Shown here in pieces: positions 1-4,762 of a stretch of DNA of 5,219 nt; position 1 is the first letter of the stretch; the number at the start of each line of letters is the position of its first letter. Made by a program: the position numbers and the translations under genes. Origin of the DNA: Acidobacteriota bacterium (lineage in GTDB: Bacteria; Acidobacteriota; Thermoanaerobaculia; Multivoradales; JAHEKO01); the NCBI GenBank assembly GCA_029863825.1, contig JAOTUP010000186.1, forward strand, positions 1 through 5,219. Reading direction: 5' to 3'. Below the pieces are notes generated by a model that ran no database searches, had not been told where the DNA came from, and worked only from the letters and a program-made list of their open reading frames with translations.

Positions 1-40
1 ACGACCGGACCACCTGCGCCGCCAGCCAGAACATAGGGGT

Positions 41-60
41 CTGTCCCTAGAGGGGGGCAG
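41..60 (+). repeat. Small hairpin containing the word GTCTGTCCC
   Basis: CTGTCCC (41-47) pairs with GGGGCAG (54-60) around a six-base loop. One pair (T44 with G57) is a G-U wobble if the plus strand is the RNA and a mismatch if the minus strand is. The left arm is part of GGGGTCTGTCCC (36-47). From memory, this resembles GGTCTGTCCCC words found in short intergenic palindromic repeats and around REP-associated transposase genes of proteobacteria. No transposase is visible here, so the assignment as a repeat relic is only a guess. Confidence 0.3.
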
Positions 61-70
61 GATCCGCAGG

Positions 71-92
71 CTATGCCGGGAGACCGGCATGG
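71..92 (+). repeat. Perfect hairpin with GNRA-type GAGA loop
   Basis: ATGCCGG (73-79) and CCGGCAT (84-90) are exact reverse complements around the tetraloop GAGA (80-83). Two further pairs, T72 with G91 (wobble) and C71 with G92, extend the stem to nine pairs on the plus strand. GAGA is a stabilising GNRA tetraloop only when the plus strand is transcribed; on the minus strand the loop reads TCTC. No T-run follows on either side, so it is not a classical terminator. It may be part of a REP-like element with the hairpin at 41-60. Confidence 0.45.
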
Positions 93-198
93 AAGCACCC
101 CGAGAGTGAACGAACCGGAAGCGCTCGGCGTGCGAGTCTGAGTCGTCATGGAAGGGGTCCTGACCTTGGTGCGCGCGCATCGAGAATCGCTGGACGAC

Positions 199-223
199 GT
201 CACCAGAAAGAGAGCTTGGTGAC
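199..223 (-). terminator. Possible weak terminator hairpin after dehydrogenase gene
   Basis: GTCACCA (199-205) and TGGTGAC (217-223) are exact reverse complements with an 11-base loop. The hairpin starts about 25 bases downstream of the TAG stop at 249-251, where a transcription end would be expected. It lacks a U-tract, and an alternative CTTGG/CCAAG pairing (215-219 with 226-230) competes with it. I therefore call it only a possible terminator or 3'-end stabilising hairpin. Confidence 0.25.
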
Positions 224-248
224 TCCCAAGAGTCGGTCGGGTCGAGCG

Positions 249-1847
249 CTATTCTGCGGTGTTGCCGACCGCTTCCAGCAGATTGACTAGCTGCTCCAGA
301 ATGAACGGATCGTCGATTCCAGAATCTGGCATTGTCGTACCGGGTGCGTAAGCCGCGGGGTCCTCGAGAAAGGCCGCAAGATCCGCCCGCGACCAGCGAC
401 CGTCTCGCCCCTTCAGGGCTTCGGAGTAGCCGCGATAGTCGGTCGAACCAATCGAGGCTCCGAACATCGCTGCCAAGCTCGGCGAGTTCGTGTGGACGCG
501 GGGTTCGAAGGAGTGGCATTCCATGCACCGACCCAACGCAACCTTGATCTGATTTCTCTGGATATCATCGTAGTCGGCGTTGGCGATGTAGTCGTCCATG
601 AACTCCGTCACAAAGCTCTGAACAGCAACGGTCAGGAAGATCAAGGATTTGTCGTCGGTCCAGAGCACCAGGCGACCATCACTGTGTTGATGCACATAGC
701 GGATCCTCTTTCCTATCTCGATTCTCTCGGCGAAGACGACGCGATCATCTCTCACGCGGATCCGAAACAGGCTCTTGCCGGCGAGAGTCGCCATGAGCAG
801 GTCGCCATCCCAACTCTCGTGGAAACCTTTGATGAGAGTGAGATTCGAGGCAGCAACTCCCGGGAGCCAAGCAATCGTAGGTGCCGCAAAAGTCTCATGT
901 CGGCCATATGATCGGGTGTTGGGAGCGGGAAGCCTATTGTACTTCGTGCCGAGTGTCTCTTCAGGCCAGCCGTAATTTGCGCCTTCGATCACACGGTTCA
1001 ACTCGTCACCCCCGCGCATCCCGTGCTCCGCGACCCAGAGCTGGCCGTTGCGATCGATGGCAATACCCTGCGGATTTCGGTGTCCAATGCTGACCACCCT
1101 GGCTTGGCGCGATGCCAGATCGATGGCCATGACTTTGCCGTAGTGCTTGTCGGGGTCCTGTGCGATCACCTCCGGAGCATAAATCCCGTCCCAATGGTAG
1201 TCACCGCTGGCCAGGTATACGGTCGCAGGTGCCTCGAATGCGATTCTGCCCCCTGCCATGTGTCCTTCTATCGCCCGCCATTGCTCCTTCAGAGGTAAGC
1301 AAGGACGAGTTCGATACACAACCTCCCAGTCCTCCCTGCGAGCGGATAGTTCCTCGGCGGAACGGATCTCGGGATTGAGGACAAGAGCCGCGATCGCGTT
1401 CACATAGCACTCATTCTCCTCATTGAATTCGGTATAGGACAGCAGGAGACCATGTTCGGAATCGGAGCGGTAGTAAAGGATGTCGTTGTAACGAATCCAG
1501 TGAAACATGAACGTGAAATTCTGATAACGCTCCAGCTCGGCAACCCGCCTGTAGGCAGCTAAACCATTGTCAGGTGTTTCAATCGCGAGCCCCTCAATGT
1601 CGCGAGCGGATCGAGCTGAGAAGATCTTGCCTTCATGTGTCAACAACAGAACCGCGTCACCAAGTGAGGTCAGGCCTCCTCCAGATCCAGCGGGCTCGGT
1701 GGGAACGGTGCTTCCTTCACCGACGAGCCTGAGGAAGATGGAATCGAACTGTTGCTTCTCTCCTGTCTCGGCTGCAGAAGGTAGCGCGATACCGCCTCCA
1801 GTCAGGCCTAAAGCGAAAACACCTAAACAGAACCATCTGAAGCCCAT
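249..1847 (-). CDS. Exported PQQ sugar dehydrogenase-like protein with C-terminal cytochrome c domain
   Basis: This 532-residue protein is probably a periplasmic quinoprotein that oxidises a sugar or related alcohol/aldehyde and passes electrons to its own haem. Residues 1-26 form a signal peptide (Arg4, hydrophobic 5-22, likely cleavage after Ser-Ala-Ala 24-26). The glucose/sorbosone dehydrogenase beta-propeller is recognised by GHRNPQG (255-261), GMRGGDE (276-282) and NYGWP (291-295), the PQQ-site signature of the family. HMAGGRIAF (196-204) matches the segment carrying the catalytic His, making His196 the candidate base. Residues about 427-525 are a class I cytochrome c: CMECH (441-445) binds haem and Met506 in PGTTMP is the likely distal ligand. 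The N-terminal half (about 60-190) matches the usual family poorly, so the substrate is unknown. The start is supported by GAGGTG just upstream. It is a stand-alone gene with 241 bp before it. The fold class is fairly certain; the substrate and true PQQ use are inferred. Confidence 0.88.
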   Translation of the reverse strand: MGFRWFCLGVFALGLTGGGIALPSAAETGEKQQFDSIFLRLVGEGSTVPTEPAGSGGGLTSLGDAVLLLTHEGKIFSARSARDIEGLAIETPDNGLAAYRRVAELERYQNFTFMFHWIRYNDILYYRSDSEHGLLLSYTEFNEENECYVNAIAALVLNPEIRSAEELSARREDWEVVYRTRPCLPLKEQWRAIEGHMAGGRIAFEAPATVYLASGDYHWDGIYAPEVIAQDPDKHYGKVMAIDLASRQARVVSIGHRNPQGIAIDRNGQLWVAEHGMRGGDELNRVIEGANYGWPEETLGTKYNRLPAPNTRSYGRHETFAAPTIAWLPGVAASNLTLIKGFHESWDGDLLMATLAGKSLFRIRVRDDRVVFAERIEIGKRIRYVHQHSDGRLVLWTDDKSLIFLTVAVQSFVTEFMDDYIANADYDDIQRNQIKVALGRCMECHSFEPRVHTNSPSLAAMFGASIGSTDYRGYSEALKGRDGRWSRADLAAFLEDPAAYAPGTTMPDSGIDDPFILEQLVNLLEAVGNTAE

Positions 1848-1851
1848 GACA

Positions 1852-1857
1852 CACCTC
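1852..1857 (-). promoter_or_regulatory. Ribosome binding site of the dehydrogenase gene
   Basis: On the minus strand GAGGTG lies four bases before the ATG at 1847-1845. It is complementary to the CACCTC of the 16S rRNA 3' end, at a spacing normal for GAGG-centred sites. Because it immediately precedes the Met that opens the signal peptide, it fixes this start. Confidence 0.7.
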
Positions 1858-1873
1858 TCTCAGCACTCGAAAT

Positions 1874-1886
1874 ACGGTACCGTCAA
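1874..1886 (-). promoter_or_regulatory. 10-bp palindrome overlapping a -35-like TTGACG
   Basis: ACGGTACCGT (1874-1883) is a perfect palindrome, 27 bases upstream of the dehydrogenase start. On the minus strand it overlaps TTGACG (1886-1881), a five-of-six match to a sigma-70 -35 box. The arrangement would suit an operator over a promoter. No good -10 hexamer follows: the 17-base spacing gives CTGAGA. The promoter call is therefore weak. Confidence 0.25.
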
Positions 1887-1945
1887 ACCCGGGATCAGAC
1901 CATCATGCAACCAGTAGAAAGCACTGAGATTGTTGATCCACGACC

Positions 1946-1970
1946 CTGACGCTTTAGCTGAGAGCGTCGG
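1946..1970 (-). terminator. Hairpin in the asnB-dehydrogenase gap, possible terminator
   Basis: GACGCT (1948-1953) and AGCGTC (1963-1968) are exact reverse complements. On the plus strand two wobble and two further normal pairs extend the stem to ten pairs with a five-base loop (1956-1960). On the minus strand, where asnB is read, the wobble positions become mismatches. There is also no T-run, so it is a poor intrinsic terminator for asnB. It lies about 120 bases past the asnB stop. Confidence 0.25.
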
Positions 1971-2088
1971 CCGGAAGGTTCGAGATACCGATGCTCGTCG
2001 ATGGCGCGCCTCGGGCCATGCCGAGACGAGGACTGGCGGCTTGCAGGCCGAACGAGGAGGGAAACGTGGTTCGATGACGGGCACGTCC

Positions 2089-3753
2089 TCAGTAGGCGTC
2101 CCGGTGCACTCCCTTGACGGCGCGGCCTGACGGATCGGCACGGCCCTCGAACGCCTTGTCCCAGCGGATCGCCGCCTCCGTGCTGCAGGCGATGCTCATC
2201 CCATGGGGCACGCACGAGGCGGCGGCCTCGCCGGGGAAGTGGCTCTCGAAGATCGATCTGTAGAAGTAGGCTTCTTTCGATGCGGGCGGGTGCACGGGGA
2301 AGCGGTACTCCGCGCGGGCGAGCTGGACGTCGGTCACCTCGCGCCCGGCGAGCTCCTTGAGCGAGTCGATCCAGGAGTAGCCGACCCCGTCGGAGAACTG
2401 CTCCTTCTGGCGCCACAGGATCTCATCCGGCAGGTAGCCCTCGAAGGCCTGGCGCAGCACGTGCTTTTCCATCTTGCCGTCCGTGCACATCTTGTCCGCC
2501 GCGTCGAAGCCCATCGCGACGTCGAGGAACGCGCGGTCGAGGAACGGCACGCGCGCCTCGATGCCCCACGCGGCGAGCGACTTGTTTGCGCGCAGGCAGT
2601 CGAACAGATGCAGCTGGTCGAGCTTGCGTAACGTCTCGGCGTGAAACTCCCGGGCGTCGGGCGCCTTGTGGAAGTAGAGGTAGCCGCCGAAGATCTCGTC
2701 CGAGCCCTCCCCGGTGAGCACCATCTTGATCCCCATCGCCTTGATCCGCCGCGCCAGCAGGTACATCGGCGTCGACGCGCGGATCGTCGTCACGTCGAAG
2801 GTCTCGATGTGCTGGATCACGTCGGACAGCGCGTCGAGCCCCTCCTGGATCGTGTAGACGTACTCGTGGTGGATCGTGCCGATGGCGTCCGCGGCCTTGC
2901 GCGCCGCGGCGAGATCTGGCGAGCCTTCCAGGCCGATCGCGAAGGAGTGCAGCTGCGGCCACCAGGCCTCGCTCTTGCCGCCGTCCTCGACGCGCCGCCG
3001 GTAGTACTTGTGGCAGATTGCCGTCAGCACGGAGGAGTCGAGCCCGCCGGAGAGCAGCACACCGTAGGGGACGTCGCACATCAGCTGGCGCTCGACAGCC
3101 GCCTCGAGGCTGTCTCGCAGCGGAGCCGGGTCGCCGGGCGTGCCGGCCACCGATGCGTAGTCGCGCCAGCCAGGCTGGTAGTAGCGCACGGGCTCTCTGT
3201 CGCGACCGTCCTGGTAGTGCCCCGGCGGGAACTCGCGAATCGTCGGGCAGGTGTCGACGAGCGCTTTCATCTCCGAGGCGACGTAGAACTGCCCGTGCTC
3301 GTCGTAGCCGATGTAGAGCGGCATCACCCCGATCGGATCGCGCGCGATGAAGAAGTGGTCGCGAGTCTTGTCGTAGAGACCGAAGGCGAAGATGCCGTTC
3401 AGCTCGTTCAGGAACTCCGCGCCGCGCTGGGCATAGAGTGCGAGGATCACCTCGCAGTCCGACCCGGTCAGGAACTGCCACGGCTCGGCCAGTGCGCCCT
3501 CGAGCTCTCTGTGGTTGTAGATCTCGCCGTTGACCGCCAGCACCAAGTTGCCATCGGCGGAATAGAGCGGCTGCGCGCCGTGGTCCACGTCGACGATTGA
3601 CAGGCGCTCGTGGGCCAGGATGGCGCGGTCTGATGAGAAGACCCCGCTCCAGTCGGGGCCGCGATGACGCATGCGCCTGGACAGCTTCAGCGCGAGCCGC
3701 CGCAGGCGTTGCGGGTCGTCCTGGATGTCGAAAATGCCGAGGATGGAGCACAT
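2089..3753 (-). CDS. asnB: Asparagine synthetase B, glutamine-hydrolysing
   Basis: This cytoplasmic enzyme makes asparagine from aspartate, ATP and glutamine. It is complete at 554 residues, the length of E. coli AsnB, and I recognise close similarity along its whole length. The class II glutaminase domain (about 1-200) has the nucleophile Cys2 exposed after Met removal, RHRGPDWSG (29-37), Arg50, NGE (75-77) and Asp99. The synthetase domain has the pyrophosphate loop SGGLDSS (235-241), TTIRAST (322-328) and GEGSDEIFGGY (348-358), followed by RVPFLD (401-406) and KEQFSDGVGYSW (450-461). All expected catalytic motifs are present, so it should be active. The ATG must be the start because Cys2 has to follow it, yet no Shine-Dalgarno sequence precedes it and a -10-like TAGAAT ends six bases before it, which suggests a leaderless message. 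Base composition is far richer in G+C than the dehydrogenase gene, with strong third-position bias. Confidence 0.97.
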   Translation of the reverse strand: MCSILGIFDIQDDPQRLRRLALKLSRRMRHRGPDWSGVFSSDRAILAHERLSIVDVDHGAQPLYSADGNLVLAVNGEIYNHRELEGALAEPWQFLTGSDCEVILALYAQRGAEFLNELNGIFAFGLYDKTRDHFFIARDPIGVMPLYIGYDEHGQFYVASEMKALVDTCPTIREFPPGHYQDGRDREPVRYYQPGWRDYASVAGTPGDPAPLRDSLEAAVERQLMCDVPYGVLLSGGLDSSVLTAICHKYYRRRVEDGGKSEAWWPQLHSFAIGLEGSPDLAAARKAADAIGTIHHEYVYTIQEGLDALSDVIQHIETFDVTTIRASTPMYLLARRIKAMGIKMVLTGEGSDEIFGGYLYFHKAPDAREFHAETLRKLDQLHLFDCLRANKSLAAWGIEARVPFLDRAFLDVAMGFDAADKMCTDGKMEKHVLRQAFEGYLPDEILWRQKEQFSDGVGYSWIDSLKELAGREVTDVQLARAEYRFPVHPPASKEAYFYRSIFESHFPGEAAASCVPHGMSIACSTEAAIRWDKAFEGRADPSGRAVKGVHRDAY

Positions 3754-3962
3754 GCCAGGATTCTAGCGATCTGCGGGATCGTCTGCTAGCAGTGCGGCGG
3801 ATGCGGCCCTTCGTTCGCTCCCTTCCGAGAACACGATGCGGAGGTCGACGTGCACGGTTGAGCAGATCACCCAGGCGGTTCCTCGGGAAACGTCACGCCA
3901 AGGGAACTCAGTCAGGGCAAACGCCGCGTGCCGGACCGGGATCGACTTCGAGTCTTGCAGAT
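3754..3962. other. Gap between lipoprotein gene and asnB, with an uncertain small open frame
   Basis: These 209 bp hold the putative asnB promoter next to 3753. A minus-strand frame is open from a GTG at 3993, inside the lipoprotein tail, to a TAG at 3763-3765, giving 76 residues. Its middle part has mostly G or C at third codon positions, as a real gene in this region might. However, it has no ribosome binding site, overlaps the upstream gene, resembles no family I know, and its stop codon is the TAG of the putative -10 box. I do not call it a gene. It could be chance or a remnant. Confidence 0.4.
3759..3789 (-). promoter_or_regulatory. Putative asnB promoter with overlapping inverted repeat
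   Basis: On the minus strand TAGAAT (3765-3760) is a five-of-six match to a -10 box, ending six bases before the asnB ATG. The hexamer 17 bases upstream, TAGCAG, is a poor -35. An interrupted inverted repeat covers the region: CTAGC with GCTAG (3763-3767 and 3785-3789), and GATC with GATC (3768-3771 and 3777-3780). It could be an operator. The core GCTAGAATC recurs exactly upstream of the lipoprotein gene (4537-4545). Confidence 0.35.
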
Positions 3963-4496
3963 CTAGTGGAGCAGGCTCTGGGTGGGGATCCACGCGAAGA
4001 GATGATCGTCCGGCGGTCGTCCCGATTCCGGGGAGGGGGGGACGAGGTGATTCGATGACCGGTCAACGAGTTGACACACGCCGGCCACGCAAAGAGGTTC
4101 ACCGCCCAGACAGCTTGACACTTGAGGGAGACAACCGTTGCTCGCGAAGTCCTCACACAGAAGAGTCAACTCGTCGTTCGTTTCCAAGTGTCGTGAGAGG
4201 GTCTCTACATCGCGTTTTGCGATCACGACTGGACAGCCGGCCATGCAGAGTGTCTCGCGTCTCGCAATACGAAGGTGAGCCGACGCACAATCAGCGCTCG
4301 TCGTACAGCTCGAATCCAGTGACTTGAGGAACTCATCGAGCTTGATGTTAATGGTTGACGAGATGGAGGTGCAGGATTTCTCCGTGCCCACATCCGCGTC
4401 CGCCAATCCCGCGCCCAGCTCGCTTCCAGCGCAACCGACGCACATCAGGGGCAAGAGAACGAGGAAGAGAAAAGAGATCGTGGTGGTGATTCGCAT
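3963..4496 (-). CDS. Small cysteine-rich predicted lipoprotein, function unknown
   Basis: This is a 177-residue exported protein of unknown role. The start at 4496 is preferred over an in-frame Met 17 codons upstream because AAGGAG lies six bases before it and the protein then opens directly with a signal peptide: Arg2, hydrophobic 7-18, then MCVGC. Cys22 is the likely lipidated residue, although Cys at -3 is unusual for a lipobox. The mature part has ten further cysteines (42, 64, 70, 84, 88, 114, 122, 129, 136, 141), enough for five disulphides. The spacing, with CTTSADC (64-70), CMAGCPV (84-90) and a final CVAGVC (136-141), resembles small lipoproteins I associate with Myxococcota. The 36 residues after Cys141 are rich in Pro, Ser and Asp, lack cysteine and follow a run of seven C, so the tail may be altered. 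It is probably tethered in the periplasm or outer membrane. Gaps of 209 and 266 bp make it monocistronic. Confidence 0.72.
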   Translation of the reverse strand: MRITTTISFLFLVLLPLMCVGCAGSELGAGLADADVGTEKSCTSISSTINIKLDEFLKSLDSSCTTSADCASAHLRIARRETLCMAGCPVVIAKRDVETLSRHLETNDELTLLCEDFASNGCLPQVSSCLGGEPLCVAGVCQLVDRSSNHLVPPSPESGRPPDDHLFAWIPTQSLLH

Positions 4497-4502
4497 GAAG
4501 TT

Positions 4503-4508
4503 CTCCTT
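4503..4508 (-). promoter_or_regulatory. Strong ribosome binding site fixing the lipoprotein start
   Basis: On the minus strand AAGGAG lies six bases before the ATG at 4496-4494, an ideal Shine-Dalgarno sequence and spacing. It decides the start: the longer in-frame reading from 4547 has no such site and would place 17 charged or polar residues before the signal peptide. Confidence 0.85.
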
Positions 4509-4522
4509 GCCCGGGAGCTGCT

Positions 4523-4546
4523 GGCGCGGACGCGCCGATTCTAGCA
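4523..4546 (-). promoter_or_regulatory. Extended -10 promoter and GC-rich inverted repeat of the lipoprotein gene
   Basis: On the minus strand TGCTAGAAT (4546-4538) reads as an extended -10 element (TG, one base, TAGAAT), 41 bases upstream of the ATG. The -35 position holds only GGTCCG, which extended -10 promoters tolerate. Transcription would start near 4531 and give a leader of about 35 bases. Straight after the -10 lies an inverted repeat, GGCGCG and CGCGCC with two central bases (4523-4536), which could be an operator or a 5' leader hairpin. Confidence 0.45.
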
Positions 4547-4636
4547 CCGTCTAGCGTTCCCGGACCTGCCTACTATGGAAGACGTCAGCCGCCGAGCCGG
4601 ACGCGTGCGCAACGTCAAGGTCTTGATGGCGCACTC

Positions 4637-4669
4637 GGCCCTGGGACTCTTGAGACACTCGACAGGGCC
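4637..4669 (-). repeat. Hairpin GGCCCTG/CAGGGCC with competing pairing
   Basis: GGCCCTG (4637-4643) and CAGGGCC (4663-4669) are exact reverse complements with a 19-base loop. An overlapping alternative pairs CCCTGG (4639-4644) with CCAGGG (4668-4673). It lies between the terminator-like hairpin of the HYR gene and the promoter of the lipoprotein gene. It may be a secondary terminator, a regulatory site or chance. No T-run follows on the minus strand. Confidence 0.3.
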
Positions 4670-4708
4670 AGGGTGTTCTTCGCCCGGACGATCCCAGAAG
4701 GAATGACT

Positions 4709-4753
4709 GGCCATCCTCCTGCCGGAGATCCATTCCCCGGCTGGAGGATGGCC
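4709..4753 (-). terminator. Strong two-part hairpin, likely terminator of the HYR gene
   Basis: GGCCATCCTCC (4709-4719) is the exact reverse complement of GGAGGATGGCC (4743-4753). After a single mismatch on each side (4720 and 4742) a second stem, GCCGG (4721-4725) with CCGGC (4737-4741), closes an 11-base loop. In total 16 of 17 positions pair. It begins nine bases past the TAG of the HYR gene at 4765-4763, where a terminator belongs. On the minus strand it is followed by a weakly T-containing AGTCATTCCTTCT rather than a clean U-tract, so termination may be rho-aided or the hairpin may protect the 3' end. Confidence 0.6.
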
Positions 4754-4762
4754 GCGTTCTGA

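Larger units (their letters stand above)
1..248. other. Non-coding left flank with small hairpins, no gene seen
   Basis: This stretch lies downstream of the dehydrogenase-cytochrome stop codon and runs to the left window edge. I see no reading frame with a ribosome binding site or a recognisable protein. It holds a hairpin at 41-60, a second at 71-92 and a third at 199-223, listed separately. None is followed by a run of T on either strand. A short self-complementary GC alternation (GCGCGCGC) sits near 171-178. It may be the 3' untranslated region plus part of a small repeat element, but no neighbour beyond the edge is visible to decide this. Confidence 0.5.
1848..2088. other. Intergenic gap between asnB and the dehydrogenase gene
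   Basis: These 241 bp separate the TGA of asnB from the ATG of the dehydrogenase-cytochrome gene. From asnB outward they hold nested short inverted repeats around 1994-2030 (CTCGG at 2010-2014 with CCGAG at 2021-2025, and CTCGT/ACGAG outside), the hairpin at 1946-1970, the palindrome at 1874-1883 and the ribosome binding site. I see no protein-coding frame with supporting signals. Given the hairpins and the length, the dehydrogenase gene probably has its own promoter here. Confidence 0.5.
4497..4762. other. Intergenic gap between HYR gene and lipoprotein gene
   Basis: These 266 bp lie between the stop of the HYR protein gene and the lipoprotein start. They hold the strong two-part hairpin at 4709-4753, a weaker hairpin at 4637-4669, and the promoter, inverted repeat and ribosome binding site of the lipoprotein gene at 4503-4546. 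I see no supportable protein-coding frame or RNA gene. Confidence 0.55.

Noticed and set aside
100..250. Possible group II intron or other catalytic RNA segment
   Set aside because: A few short pairings (for example CCGAG/CTCGG) and purine-rich stretches suggested it briefly, but I find no domain V-like hairpin, no conserved intron boundary and no reverse transcriptase gene.
1895..2416. 173-residue minus-strand frame spanning the end of asnB and the following gap
   Set aside because: It overlaps asnB in another frame, has a biased Arg/Leu/Pro composition, and has no supporting start signal or similarity.
2641..3600. 319-residue plus-strand open frame antisense to asnB
   Set aside because: It is a typical mirror of a G+C-rich codon pattern, rich in Arg, Val, Glu and Asp, with no recognisable domain. 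The asnB assignment on the other strand is certain.
2423..3751. Long alternative minus-strand frame of 442 residues across asnB
   Set aside because: It is Arg/Ala/Gly/Pro-rich, matches no family, and lies wholly inside the clear asnB gene in another frame. It arises from the high third-position G+C of asnB.
3836..4327. 163-residue plus-strand frame opposite the lipoprotein gene
   Set aside because: It is antisense to a gene with a signal peptide, an ideal ribosome binding site and ordered cysteines. Its own sequence is Arg/Ser-rich and looks random.
4497..4547. Longer lipoprotein start, 17 codons upstream at 4547
   Set aside because: The extra residues precede the signal peptide, would lie across the putative promoter and inverted repeat, and have no ribosome binding site; AAGGAG marks the start at 4496.
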